Shown here one piece after another: positions 11,901 through 23,035 of a DNA stretch of 43,340 nt. Below the pieces are notes generated by a model. That model was not told the origin of the DNA and made no database searches. It worked only from the letters and a program-made list of their open reading frames with translations. The stretch lies in assembly GCA_001642005.1 (NCBI GenBank), contig LWCA01000183.1, positions 1 to 43,340 on the forward strand, in the 5' to 3' direction. The stretch's first letter is position 1, and every line of letters begins with the position of its first letter. Origin of the DNA: Intoshia linei. Lineage: Eukaryota > Orthonectida > Rhopaluridae. A program made the position numbers and the translations under genes.

Positions 11901-14606
11901 CAAATTTGACAAATTACTGTCCCATAATTTTGAATTGTCAAATATTAACGGATGTAACGGGCAATTGAATTTAATTTAGTTAATAAAATGAAATTGAATA
12001 AAATGACCTGAAGGTAAAAATAAATATTTTTGACTCTAGTACAAATTACTATTCAATAGATGAACACAAATATTACATCTAAGGTTTATACAAGTGAATT
12101 ATGAAACACTTGACTTGTTATAAATTGAAATTCAGTCGTACCCTTTAAACGTTGCCGGTATCAAAAATACAATACATGAAATGTATGACGATTAAGAATA
12201 TGTCACGTAAACTATTCTGTAATGTAAAAAAGATTTTTACAAAAAATGTCGTCTCGAAAGTGGCACAAATTGAATGAAAATGAAAAAATATGATGGTAAG
12301 AAATACAAAAATTTTCCTGCTATCAAAAATTTGGGAAATGCTGCTATATGAGACAATACACATTTTTTTTAAAATTTTTTACAGGGGTTTATTTATCATT
12401 TGCGGTGGCCTTGAGCTGGGTCGGTTCGGATCTGTCTCCACGGGTCAAACGTGAGAGTTACGAATCGTAAGTTATGATACTTAAAATATCACTTTTTAAA
12501 TACCAATTTCAAAAAATAAGGCCAAATTTTGCAAAAATTATACAACCTCTGTTGATACGGAGTGCCTCAGTTTCTAAAGTCCGGCTTTGTCATCCTAAGA
12601 AATATTTTGACCCATTATGTCGAAAGGCCCCATGTTTAGAGAATATATCATTTACAAAAATTTAACTTGTGTAATAGATTAAAACTAGCCTTAAATATGA
12701 TTTTTAGCACTATAAATTGAGGGTATTCAATTAACACAATTGTTTTCATTGTCAATTGTAATAATTGTTAATAATATCCTTCAATAACATAAATACGCTT
12801 TAGCGAATACATTATCCAATATAACGGTAGTATAAAATGATAATTCCATTAAATTTTTTGAAATTTTGGCGCTTTAAATTGTGGGATTTCATTAACACAA
12901 TTATTTTTCCCAACACTATTAACACTTTAAGATTCGAGAACTGCATATGCAATTTTGAATGTGAATTTCGAATTGACGCTAATCACTTAAACAAACAAAC
13001 TTTTTACAAACATGAATTTTCTTATACATTTTTTCAGGTCAATGTGGAAATTGTGGAATCAAAAAAAATAAATTTTAAAAAAAATGTCTGAGTGCGAAAG
13101 TGTTAATCTTTAACTATATCCAGTGGTTATTTTAAAAGTTGGGTTGTAACATGTTATGTATATGTAAATGTAAATGGAAAATGTGTATAATTATAAATTT
13201 GATTTTGTGAAATTGTAAAAAATTAATTCGTTTCATATTTTAATCAATTATAAGAATCAAGATCAGGATGAAACGATAATATTTTCGAAATAAAATATAA
13301 GCCATCCAGAACTATGGAAACAATTAAATATTAAATAATTTTTTTTTAAAATTGAAATATATCTGTAATATAACGCATATCACAGAATAAAAAAAATGAA
13401 TAATTTACTTTGAAAATCGTTTTCACATAAAAGTCCTGAATCTAGAGTAAAATGATAATTTTCACCAGTTTGTAGTTGTTTTAAACAAACAAAACAAGTA
13501 AAACAATTTTGATGAAATAGTGCTTCATATATTTTCGCATTTGAAGAATCACGTTCATGTGCCGTTATAACCAATTCTTCTTGCTTTATAAAATTTGTAC
13601 ATTTTTGACATTTTTTTCCAAAATTTCTAAAATTAACAATGTGAATAAAATTAAAAAATATAAAAACAAAATTGAATAGAATTCAATTACCAAAAAGTTT
13701 GCACGTGCAAATTTGAAAAATAATGAATGAAAATTTTAAATTTTAGTTAATAAAAACAAATTGAATAGATAATTTTTAATAAACCATGAATTGTTTCATT
13801 GAAATGTGGCATATTTATTTAATTTTAAATTTGTATTGTACCATAACTGTAACGTTATTCAAATAATGTCAATTATCCATGTCAAATTTATTGAAAATTA
13901 TCAAGAGTAACGTTAGTGTCAAAATGTTTCCAATGTGATCTGGACTATTGGGACCATGATTTGGCAATTTATCATAAAATATTGTTATAAAAACATTCTA
14001 ATGGTAAAATAATTGGCGTAAATTGATTAACTATCCTGTACCTATTTTGTAATACTTTATTTATAGCTAGTGCCACATAAATTTAAAAAATTGATAACAA
14101 GCGTCAAAATGTCGATTAAAAGTTTAATTTACATATACAGAAAAGTACATGACTATTTATATTAATATGTACATTGAAGAAAACTGTACTATTAAATGCG
14201 CAATGCAAAAACCAAGTAAAATTATGATAGTATTCTGTCAGTAAATAAATTTCATTTACTTTTTTAATTGAACGTGTATTAAAATAAGTTTTGACAATGC
14301 AAACTATAATTGTAAAGGTGTAAGTGTTAATGAAACCACACATAGTTTAATGCATAGTGAAAAATAATTGAATTATTAGTTTGAATTGTGTCATAATTGA
14401 ATTAAAAAAAATTACTTGTAATAGTCTGTTTTGCAATATAAATTTTTTTTGTGTGAAAAACATTTATCTACCAAAAGGATTTCACATTCTTTACATTTTA
14501 GACACGAATTATGCCAATGTTGTTGGTCAATTTTGCAAAAACTTTCGTCTTTAATTTCAGATTTACATAATGTGCAATACGATTCTATATTTATAAAATT
14601 ATACAT
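5918..14606 (-). CDS. LHX1/5: LIM-homeobox transcription factor, LHX1/5 (lin-11) class
   Basis: This nuclear transcription factor has two LIM zinc-binding domains and a homeodomain; the class specifies neurons and organisers. Exons on the minus strand are 14606-14416, 13626-13409, 6937-6549 and 6301-5918, giving 393 residues, close to the usual ~400. LIM1 (about 11-62) has CTLC, HNSC, KEC and CKTD ligands; LIM2 (about 70-124) has CQKC, HQNC, CFTC and CEND. An acidic, Asn/Ser-rich linker leads to a homeodomain at about 221-280: [17 protein letters not shown], then [11 protein letters not shown] and [12 protein letters not shown], diagnostic of the LIN-11 class. An intron splits it just before VWFQNRR. 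The C-terminus is Asn/Tyr/Pro-rich. All junctions agree in phase. The start is uncertain: ATG 14606 lies 6 nt after an AG, and an upstream exon (about 14640-14750) could add residues. Confidence 0.93.
6984..7177. mobile_element. hAT-type MITE in LHX1/5 intron
   Basis: About 194 bp. The termini are CAGTGGTTTTCAACC on the left and GGTTGAAAACACTG on the right, nearly perfect inverted repeats. Flanking 8-mers TATTAAAT and TATTTAAT differ at one base, fitting a decayed hAT target duplication. The body has CGACCCCC motifs in both halves and no coding capacity. Confidence 0.8.
7974..8507. mobile_element. MITE with GGGGTGTGAA ends and TA target site
   Basis: About 534 bp. The inverted ends are GGGGTGTGAATTTTTT and AAAATTCGTTCACACCCC, flanked on both sides by TA, which suggests Tc1/mariner-like insertion. 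The right half (about 8370-8507, with GCGATGCCCCAGGG and GGGTGCAAATTG) recurs inverted at 36484-36612. No open frame was recognised. Confidence 0.7.
9385..9706. mobile_element. MITE with GGGTGTCACA ends and TA target site
   Basis: About 322 bp. Its ends are exact inverted repeats, GGGTGTCACA on the left and TGTGACACCC on the right, each flanked by TA. A solo copy of the same end lies near 1330. The body shows no coding capacity. It lies 18 bp from the next element, at 9725. Confidence 0.75.
9717..10713. mobile_element. hAT-like element with TTCTCGAGAA-bearing ends, perfect 8-bp duplication
   Basis: The element proper is 9725-10705, 981 bp. The left end reads TAGAGCTTGC and the reverse complement of the right end reads TAGTGCTTGC; both are followed within about 25 bp by TCTCGAGAA-type palindromes. 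Identical 8-bp flanks ATCACAAT lie at 9717-9724 and 10706-10713. The 8-bp duplication and inverted ends support a hAT-superfamily non-autonomous element. No transposase frame is visible in the A+T-rich interior. Confidence 0.82.
13627..14415 (-). other. 789-nt LHX1/5 intron between LIM1 and LIM2
   Basis: GT donor at 14415 and AG acceptor at 13628-13627. LIM1 ends in phase 2 and LIM2 resumes as (AA)A-AAT-TTT, giving the family-typical YKNFGKKC. I see no element or nested gene inside; the 75-codon frame at 14116-14343 is unsupported. Confidence 0.75.
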
Positions 14607-14639
14607 TTTAAACTATGATATATAAAAAGTTAATTTACC

Positions 14640-14754
14640 TGGTTCAATGTTTATAGTATTAGGGTGAGATTTGAAAGATACATTTACATTTGATTGATGT
14701 CGCAAAACACTTGGTGTATTCATATTTTCAACCTTTATTGTTGAGCTCATTGAC
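14640..14754 (-). other. Possible 5' exon of the LHX1/5 gene
   Basis: On the minus strand, from an ATG near 14751, a frame reads MSSTIKVENMNTPSVLRHQS and continues to INIEP, with a composition unlike the surrounding random frames. A GTAAATT donor at 14639 and a CATAG acceptor just before the LIM1 exon define a 26-nt candidate intron, but that join changes frame, making this a 5' UTR exon. Earlier GTA donors (after RHQSN or RHQSNVN) would instead join in phase 0 and extend the protein. I cannot decide between them. Confidence 0.35.
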
Positions 14755-15185
14755 GGTTTAGGAATGGTATTATACCTTCAATTTACAATTAATGTAAAAT
14801 ACTTTATTTGAATTAGGAAAGTTGGTATATATAAATAAAATTCGCCTTAGTATGTGTAAATAGCATAAATATTTATATATTTTGAATGTTTCGAAAAATT
14901 ACAAAATTTCAAATCAAAACAAATGTCATATAAAATGTAAAATTTGTAAATTTAATTGCTTTGCCACACTATCGTTTGGTAGTGACAAACATGAGGCGTG
15001 CCAAATAAAATTTGATAATTATCAGCCGTTGTAATGCGATTTTGGCTGTGCCTATTATGATAAATAGGCGTGGTTAAAAAATTAAAAGTGACTACTTTTA
15101 CTTTTAAGTTTAAAAAATAATCGATAAAGATTCAAATGTTATTGGACATTTGTACTGACATTTAAGTAACATTTTGTAAAAAAAA
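14755..15185. other. Non-coding, upstream of LHX1/5
   Basis: I see no gene, repeat boundary or recognisable element. As sequence immediately upstream of a developmental regulator on the minus strand it may contain promoter sequence, but no core motif is distinctive. Confidence 0.3.
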
Positions 15186-15392
15186 TTATCTATAAAATTT
15201 TCGCATAAATTTTAAAATGAAACATAGTGGTCGATTAGTCTTTAATAATTCAAAATGGGAATCGGATGAACTGGAAGAAAATCCACAAGATTCATCACTA
15301 GAACTGCTACTTGAACTAGAATTGGAAGAAGAAGAATCATCATTGGAACTGGAATCAGAACTAGACTCACTGTGCATCATACATGACACTTT
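15186..15392. other. Small low-complexity ORF open on both strands
   Basis: Minus strand (to 15186): a Ser/Asp-rich frame with MMHSESSSDSSSNDD, then a run of Ser encoded by mixed TCN and AGY codons, ending FELLKTNRPLCFILKF. Plus strand (15216-15395): a 59-codon frame starting MKHSGRLVFNNSKWESDELE and continuing as a Glu/Leu-rich acidic tail to a TAG. The shared DNA is a degenerate TCNAGT hexamer repeat, so one frame is a shadow of the other. I recognise neither product; either could be a short gene or an exon. Confidence 0.3.
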
Positions 15393-16524
15393 ATAGACTT
15401 ATAATATATACGATTGAAGATTGAAAACTTTTAAATATCAATGGCCTTTAAATATCTAATATGGGTATTGAATATTTTTAAATTACTCGAAATCAATCAT
15501 TAGCTAATACGGTTACCCAAATGTATTTGACGAGTGTATAGGGATTCTTTTAGACGCCTAAAGACGCATATCAATCATTGACTTGTTGGATTATTTAATG
15601 TTGATCTTTGTTTTGTTGATTTATTTTAATCGATTGCCGCTTGTTACTATTTTTATCTAATCTTTTTCAAATTTCGAGTCTATATAATTTACTTGGTGAA
15701 AGGTGGTTACTATTTATTATTGTTGTCTCCAAGTGTAGAAATCCAACTTAATGACCATTTTAAATTTACATTCTATAAACACATACTTTGGCATAAATTT
15801 TTATTAAAAAATGGAACATTTAAATGGAACGAATGTTATGTAAATGGGTGAATGTGAATCAGTCATGTTATAGTTATTCAGTTTACACAATGCTCATGGT
15901 ACAATTTCAACAACCTAACATTCTTAATGCTCAATTATACAATGTACATATATTTGCCTTTGAATATAATGAAAATTAAGTTTTAATGAATATTAATTAA
16001 TATCAAATTATAATTCTAAATTATATACAAATTTTATAATTGAAATTACGTTATCAGCCAAATGAATATTTTTTAATTAGACTTTGAAATTTAGTGTATT
16101 ATTTTATATAAAAATGTTAAATGACGCAAATAATTTGTTAACAATTTCTAAAATTAGTTTCAACATACATGTGTTTAAATAAATACTTTTTAATTAAACA
16201 TACACCCTTAAATGCTTATTTTAATTCAGGTAATTGAATTTTTAACGTTTCAAAGGTTTAAAAATTTAATTATTTAATATTAATCTTGATATTTAAATTT
16301 TTGTATAAACGTGAATATAATGTATGTTGTGTTGTATAGATATCTTCCACAATTCAATGCTACCATTTGTATTTACTTTACATAATTCAACAAGGTCATT
16401 TAACATTATCAACATTACATTCGAAAACTTTACAATTTTTGTTTGCCAAAAGCTTCGATATAAAATTTTGAATACTTAATGTTCAATGTTGGTAAACTAG
16501 GATACATTTTATTTAATACGTTAT

Positions 16525-16590
16525 GTACTTCGTACAAACAGTAACAAGCTCTACCGACGCCGATTTCTTAATTTTTAGACTGTTTTTTTT
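16525..16590 (+). mobile_element. hAT transposase C-terminal fossil
   Basis: The plus strand reads FVQTVTSSTDADF, a decayed form of the hAT dimerisation motif (typically SSxxxERLFS). The DNA ACAAACAGTAACAAGCTCTA closely resembles the second fossil at 19415-19475, so the two probably come from the same family. No termini were found. Confidence 0.4.
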
Positions 16591-16852
16591 AATTGAGTAT
16601 AGACCATGAGTTTATAATCTTAAAAACAATCCAATTATAGTTACACTCTAAAAAATCTTCATAAACAACATGAATTCCAGAACAAATTAAAATTTGAATA
16701 CGTGTAGTAAATAATTTTTTCTTCCATCATGCATTTCGGATGAAGCAATTGATTGCAATGATAACTTATCAACATGTAAAATTTAAATAAATGTGAAAAT
16801 TACACGAAGTTGTATAACAAAGTTATACTTAAGTTGATTATAAACTCAAGTT

Positions 16853-17010
16853 TTGAAAATGAAATATTGCGTAGAAATGATAAAAAAACAGAAGGAATCA
16901 ATTTATGACATTGAAACCCATATTTTTGTATTTCAAATATGTATACGGTCAATTCTCATTTTTTTTGAAATTGTAGGATCAATAGTTAAATTTTCATTTT
17001 ACATTTACAT
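16853..17010 (+). repeat. Partial copy of the dispersed repeat
   Basis: The segment contains AACCCATATTTTTGTATTTC and GGATCAATAGTTAAATTTTC, matching the 3540-3690 unit in the same orientation with many substitutions. It accounts for part of the 92-codon frame starting at 16853, which is therefore unlikely to be a gene. Confidence 0.5.
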
Positions 17011-17164
17011 TTATTTATTTACATTTGTTAATTTATATTTCAAAAATTTGAAATACACTATTCTCTCTATAACTAGCCATTCTTGGAATCTAGAAAAAGT
17101 TGGAGAGATATCCAATAGAATGGTGCCTTGAAAATAAATTAAATTTTCCCAATATATGTTTACT

Positions 17165-17290
17165 TGTTAAAAAATATTTATCCACACCGCCTTCGTCAAC
17201 TGAAACCGAAAGAATTTTCAGCGTAGAGTTCAATAATATTTTAAGAATCGAATCCTGATACTGTTAACTTTTGATAATGTTAACTAAAAT
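17165..17290 (+). mobile_element. hAT transposase C-terminal fossil
   Basis: The plus strand encodes KKYLSTPPSSTETERIFSVE, then a frame broken by stops. This matches the hAT dimerisation region, where YLxxPxSSxxxERxFS is the usual pattern. Without termini or upstream domains it is a dead fragment. Confidence 0.65.
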
Positions 17291-18289
17291 GCTTGTACAA
17301 TCTGTACAATGGTAATTATTTTTGATTCAGAATCAGACACAGTTTATATGAAAGATTTAGCCTGTTAATAATTATATCGCTTTTCATTTAGAAAAAATAC
17401 TAAAATTAATATATATATTCCGAAAATAATTACCTTTAAATTGAATTTGTCAAAATTTAATTAACAGTAATTTCTAGATATATATTAAAACAAATTTAAA
17501 TATATGTAATTTAAATAAGAATATTGAACTATTCCACGTTTATATTATCATTTAATAATAATATAATGTAAAATTTTTCATATTAAATTAAATTATGTAT
17601 AATTATACATGGCATTATATACAAGTACATGTATTTGATAAATGAGTGTATATATAAATTTTTTTAATTTAAAATTTCATTAATTTAGATTAGTCTATGG
17701 AATGAATATATTGAGCCATATTATACTGAAAATGAAAAATGAAATATTTTTATTTTATTACATTTTATTTCTTATAAATATTTTAATTTTTTTATGAAAA
17801 GTAGACACGATAAAAAATTACAATTTGAGCAATGTATTGTTAAAGCAACATAATCATAAATCTTGCTAATTAATCATATTATTGATTTTTTTCACCCATT
17901 TTTTAAAGATATTGAAGATAATTTTGAGACTAAAATTTCGTAGGATTTTTAAGCGAACATTTTTAACATTTTAAGGTATTTTTTGTAGTATTTTTTGTTT
18001 ATATTTTTCAAAAAAAATCAAAAAGGAATAACCCTAATGTACATTGTACAATATACTGAAAATATTGTTAGAAAACTTATACTCAATTTCAATTTTCATT
18101 ATTATTAATTATTTATCATTAGAACAAGTTTTTAATTGTCCTAAAAAAAATTAAAACTAGCCTATTAATCCAATTTTACTGAATTTATGGCCTTTAAAAA
18201 AAAATTGATATGGCAACCTAAAAAAAGTGTATTTTCATTACAAAAACACCATATGCCATTTTTCTAAAAAATAAAAATAGTCCTATAAT

Positions 18290-18640
18290 TTTAATAAAAT
18301 TACATCTGACAGTTATATCCAGTGAACATACACAAACATTTTTAATCTAAAAAAGTGATGTCTTCACGGTTAAAAAAGTACTTTAGTATTTATTTTTTTT
18401 TTTCGAAACTATTTTATTAAAACAAAAAATTTGAAATTATTATCGGTCGTACAATTAAAAAAAGATTATACAGATTATTCCAGTTGATATAAATACAAAT
18501 TTTCAACTCCAGAAATAATTTGAAAGGTGAAAAATAATTTTTATTATATTATAATATAACGCTTTATAGATTTTTTTGAAATCTAACCAGATTTTAATTC
18601 CTAATACAGTATAAGTTACACATTTTGGGGTACCTGGTAT
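18290..18640 (-). repeat. Inverted copy of the dispersed repeat
   Basis: Read on the minus strand it repeats the 3700-4520 order: a TACTGTATTAG segment, a TTTTTCACC block, a TATCAACTGGAATAATC-like block, then the GACCGT...TCACT end. Similarity is visible throughout but with many small changes. Confidence 0.55.
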
Positions 18641-19414
18641 ATATCAAAATGTTCTGCTCTTTTCAAAAAAAACCAATTTTTTTTAAAAATTAGGGTAAAG
18701 GTTCAGGCCAATTTTTATCTACAGTAGATATCGTAAATTTTTCATCGGAATATGTTGTATACTTATATACACTTGACGTTAATTTTTTATTTTTTTTGAA
18801 ATTATCTTTATAAAGGGTCACAAAATTGAATTTAACATCAACTTGAATATAACTTAATTCTATATATTATATAAATTTCCTTATATATACACTTTAAAAA
18901 TGAAATATCTCAAGATTACGATCTAATCAGATAGAATGACAAACATCATTCGAATCCTGACTATGTTATCTAAGCCATAAACTAAATTTCGTTTTGCTCT
19001 TTTAAAATTTTTCCGAAAATGTTGTACCGTGTTATCAAACAATATTTTTCAAATTTGTATATATTGAACAAGTGCACCCTAAAGTATAAAGGTATTGAAG
19101 CACTGGATTAATTAATGCGACCAGATTAAATATGTATAAATAGTTTTTAATTTTATTCTATATAAAATAACATTATAGACTGTTATGATAAAAAACTGAC
19201 TTTATAGCATTTATAAAATTTTAATTAGCCAATTAATAAGCATAATATTAGTATTATAAGGATTGTAATTTTTTGTTGTTGAACATATCAAAATTAGTAT
19301 TTATAGCATTTTACTTGTTCTACATATTATGTGTACTAAGTACACTTGTACTTATCAACTTTAAAATTAGTAAAGTTAATTAAATTTTAAAACTATTAAA
19401 GTTGCTACCTCGAC

Positions 19415-19480
19415 TGTTATATCTTCCCACAAACAGTACCTAGCTCTGCCGAGGAAAGGCTTTTTTAAATCTACCAAAAA
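19415..19480 (+). mobile_element. hAT transposase C-terminal fossil
   Basis: The plus strand reads QTVPSSAEERLF followed by a stop, a close match to the hAT SSxxxERLFS motif. The DNA ACAAACAGTACCTAGCTCTG is near-identical to the fossil at 16525. Confidence 0.55.
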
Positions 19481-19982
19481 ATTAAATTTACATATAAGTA
19501 TTGCATTTTCTTTTAGTATAACTGAATGCTGATAATTTTGTATGAAATGAATAATTGTTTTCTTATCAGTATTAAACTCATATGGATTCCATATTTACAT
19601 ACTTTATTTTATTATTTAAAGGATTTGTGAAAAAATGAGATTTAAAAAGTGGAAAAAAGGTGATCATAAAATGACGGTAATGATAAAATTCTGTTATCTA
19701 TTAAATTAATTGTAAAATTATATATTTAATCAAATTAAGAAAGTTGATAATGATTCGTTGATGAGGTACATCAAAAATAATACTGCATTTATAAAAAAAA
19801 TAGACTTTAATAATATTGAAAAATGTATAAGAGCCATTTTCTAGCAAATATATCGGGAAATGATATCCAAGACTCATACTCATAGATAGACTTAAAATGC
19901 GCGTATACAGCGTGCACATGGTTATTTGCACTATTTTACATATATAAGTTAATACTAAAACGTACATTTACAGTTAAAAACC

Positions 19983-20162
19983 GTTACGGCGTTACGCGCA
20001 AGAAACATTTTTGTGAATATTTAATTAATTGAGGGTTTGTAATAGATAAAATAGTGAGATAAGAACCTAGTTAACAGATATTTTCGAAATTCAAAAAAAT
20101 CTATTCTTGTAATAAGACTATAAATTCGGTTAAAAATACACATAAAATGTTACGGCGTTACG
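19983..20162 (+). repeat. 14-bp direct repeat GTTACGGCGTTACG
   Basis: GTTACGGCGTTACG occurs at 19983-19996 and again at 20149-20162 in the same orientation, as two G+C-richer islets in otherwise A+T-rich DNA. Both follow an A-rich run. They could be transposon ends or a protein-binding motif; I found no partner structure. Confidence 0.5.
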
Positions 20163-20582
20163 AATTGAACTTATTACTCACGTTATACATTTATGGTATT
20201 AATAAATTGTAAATTATTACCACAAAACGGTGCTTCATCTCTATGTTCCGATAATTTAACACTTTAATTAAAATTAATTGTTAAGCTATTAATTTATTAT
20301 AGTAATATATAATGAGATATTTAAATTTTTTTTCAATATGTATGGAATTGATAGCGAATAATTACATGCTCACATTTAAATTAAAAAGAAATGAATCTTA
20401 AATAAATAACAGGTGTACAAAAATTTAAATGACAACAGGCGCTTTAACAGGATGAACATCTGATATGAGCTATAATAAACCTTTTAACAATACATTCTAG
20501 TGTTTAAATCCTAATTTACGGAAAAGGTTTAGTTCGATATTTTTAGTTATTGATATTTAAAAAAAATATTAATAACTTTAAT

Positions 20583-20975
20583 TTTTTTTCTGTAATAATT
20601 GGTTGATTTGGACTTTCCTCAGTATAAATTGAAACAACTGTTTCTTGAGATGATAATGACTGGGATGATGAAACTAAATTATATACTTCCATTCGAATTC
20701 GTAAAGTTGGACTTTTGGTGGCCGAAATAGAGTAAGGCTTAATTTATTTGTTTTCTTATTTTCAGAATACAGAAATAGCAGTCATTCGCACTTTCTAAAT
20801 GTTTCCATATTCTAGGTGTCACAAATCTCTTTTTAAATTTAATTATAGACGAATGGCACGTTTGATATAGATTTGAGGGATTCCAAAGTTGATTCTCGTA
20901 TATTAAAGTGTAAATTTGCATTATCAAATTTTTACATTTATCAGTCATAGAGTAACATTTTTTAGTGTTTGGCAA
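20583..20975 (-). pseudogene. Fragment of a transposon-associated CYFC protein
   Basis: The minus-strand frame at 20975-20739 contains FVTPRIWKHLESANDCYFCI. The order RIW...DCYFC resembles proteins repeatedly found in large families in invertebrate genomes and thought to be transposon-derived; that resemblance is from memory. Past the stop the DNA still encodes Ser/Thr-rich protein-like sequence in other frames (SATKSPTLRIR, then SSQETVVSIYTEES) down to about 20583, suggesting a frameshifted remnant. No splice model restores it, so I treat it as broken. Confidence 0.4.
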
Positions 20976-21369
20976 ATATATACCACATCAAAAGCAATAA
21001 TATTAATAATAATAACAATATTTCGTTTATTTCGCACGCTTGTATTTTATTATAAATTAATAAATAAATATTCAAACTTAAAAAACTTCACCTTTTTTAA
21101 TGTAAACATTATTTTGAATAATTATTATAAATTATAAAAATGGGATAACAACTGTTTTTAAATTCTTTACATTCTAACAAAAAATTAAGATGGTTAATAA
21201 TTCAGTTTGAAGTAAAAAGTAATGTGATATAATGGTTTCACCTGAAACAAATTTAGGAACCACTCCATTAAAGGATTGATAATGGTGAATAGTAGGATTT
21301 TTAAGTTAGATTTTCAAAGTGAATGTATTTTTTTGGTTGAATAAAAATGTGCTCTCGCTAAAAATTTCA
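20976..21369. other. Intergenic, no supported feature
   Basis: I see no gene. Near 21265 the sequence AGGAACCACTCCATTAAAGG resembles a decayed hAT terminus but has no partner. The plus frame at 20916-21137 is antisense to the CYFC fragment and hydrophobic by chance. Confidence 0.35.
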
Positions 21370-22035
21370 CGCTAAGATTCCTCTTCGTTACCGATCTATT
21401 TAAATAAACCTTCTTCCAGTAATATTCTATATTGTAGGGAATTAATCTTTATATCGCCTTTAATTCTAATAGGGCCAATTAATGAACCATTACAGATACC
21501 TGCCGAAATCATAATTCCTCCACAACCATTTTCCTCCTCATTTGCAAAGACGTTTCCATTGAATCATAAACCCAACCTCGAGGCCAACCACTTGGTCAGT
21601 CTAACGTGGCTCTCATTTCATCCATAAATATGAGAGTCGAGAAATCGAATTTTATGTATGACCGAGTCCACATGATAGGTTTTTCTATATGAATTTTTTA
21701 AATTAGGTCGTCTAAAGGCTTTTTTTACATTTCCAAAGTTTTTCAATATTTTACATTTTAGATACATTTCTATTGCCAATGCTGAAAGTAATTATTTGGA
21801 GGTTCGGAGAGTTTTTTGGCATTTCTCTCTGAATATTTCCGTAGTTTAAATTGCATATAAGATATTGCATAAATAGATGCAATTTTTTTCTATTTCTAGT
21901 ATTATTTGGATTTTTGATTAATCTCCTAATTGTGTTGCGATTTCTATTTAAAATTTCTTCTATATTTGGCTTGATCAGTCAACATTTGCATTATTTGTCA
22001 TTTTAATCTGTTTTTAATGATTTACCGCGTCCTAT
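21370..22035 (-). pseudogene. Decayed Tc1/mariner transposase
   Basis: On the minus strand, pieces in shifting frames match a Tc1/mariner transposase in the right order. First comes a helix-turn-helix-like piece (NRNTIRRLIKNPNN, near 21930), then MWTRSYIKFDF, then FMDEMRATLD (21627-21598) with the first catalytic Asp, a W/R-rich PSGWPRGWV segment interrupted by a stop, and ENGCGGIMISAGICNGSLIG, RIKGDIKINSLQYRILLEEG. Several stops and frameshifts make it dead; later catalytic residues are missing. TGTTCTAATAAACGTG at about 22058 recurs at about 22227 and may mark its ends. Confidence 0.75.
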
Positions 22036-23035
22036 TAACTTTATAATGATATATGTTCTAATAAACGTGTACACTAAAAATAATTTTGATAAAGTTAATA
22101 CATAAAAAAAACAAAAAAAAATATAAAAAATTAAAAATCATCAATAATCATCGCTACATTGTCACATCATTAGGTAATGTTTTTTACGTCATCTTTTACT
22201 ATAATTTCTTACGAATTTTGATTATGTTCTAATAAACGTGAACGCAGTGTACATGTGTATATGTTATCTTAGATATGTGATTCACAAATACAGACAAGAT
22301 GAAATTGTTTAATCTTTATGGTAATATGTCTACAAAATAATTTTTAGAGTAAAGTAAAAAGAATACAATACAATAGTTACAACCCTAAAAAATGGGCATA
22401 AATAACAAATAAATTAACAACTTTAAATAATTTCAAATGTAAAAATGACGCCTGCCAAAACATTTATAAAAAACATTAAAAATATAACACAAATTGCAAT
22501 TGAAAGTACAGTTGTTACAAGTTAAAGTACAATTGAAGTGTATTTAAAAATTGTACAGTAGTTTTTTTTTTAGTTTAGTTTTTTATTTTAAACTGACATC
22601 AAGTGTGTACTTATAAAATAGACAGTACCAATTTTCAATAGGTGGTAGTCTGTTAATATGTCAAAATTGAAAATTTGGCAAGCAGCAAGTCGAAAAGTTG
22701 TAGTCACCTGAAGTTCATCATTTACAGTCTAAGTCTTAGACTATAAGTCCTTATTAACGGAATATTACTATAAATATATATTATTTTATACATGATCCGT
22801 TATATAATATTGTTAATTACATTTACTATAATATTAAGTAATTGCAATCAGTCAATATCTAGTGATGTTTATAATTAAAATATAAAAATCACTAATTTAT
22901 ATATTATATATTATTAATTATAATATAATAAACTTTTATTTTGGTTTAAAACTAAAGTTAAAATTCAAATTTAACAATAAAGGTGACAATTTTTAATGAT
23001 TCACTAAAAGAGTCCATCAAAATTTGTAATCAAAA
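22036..23035. other. Intergenic upstream of COQ2
   Basis: No gene is recognised. It holds a direct repeat (TGTTCTAATAAACGTG near 22058 and 22227) probably tied to the neighbouring Tc1/mariner remnant. The last 200 bp before COQ2 are extremely A+T-rich, with no distinctive promoter motif. Confidence 0.4.

Larger units (their letters stand above)
6938..13408 (-). other. 6.5-kb LHX1/5 intron between LIM2 and homeodomain exons
   Basis: The intron runs from donor GT at 13408-13407 to acceptor AG at 6939-6938; LIM2 ends in phase 1 and the next exon resumes in phase 1. It carries at least four recognisable elements (6984-7177, 7974-8507, 9385-9706 and 9725-10705), about 2.0 kb in total. A hAT-like CAGGGGTTTATTTATC end lies near 12384, beside a locally G+C-richer patch up to about 12470. 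I find no nested gene; open frames at 9165-9377, 11109-11297, 12145-12363, 12474-12665 and 12837-13091 match nothing I recognise. Confidence 0.8.
15396..20582. other. Gene-poor intergenic stretch with hAT fossils
   Basis: No intact gene is recognised. It contains three short hAT dimerisation-domain fossils (about 16525, 17165 and 19415, listed separately), an inverted copy of the dispersed repeat at 18290-18640, a partial copy at 16853-17010 and a 14-bp direct repeat at 19983 and 20149. Open frames at 16853-17131 and 19701-19967 are hydrophobic chance frames; the first overlaps the repeat. Confidence 0.45.

Noticed and set aside
14613..14639. 26-nt intron as part of the LHX1/5 coding sequence
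   Set aside because: The join breaks the reading frame; it could only lie in the 5' UTR, so I start the protein at 14606 and mention the alternatives.
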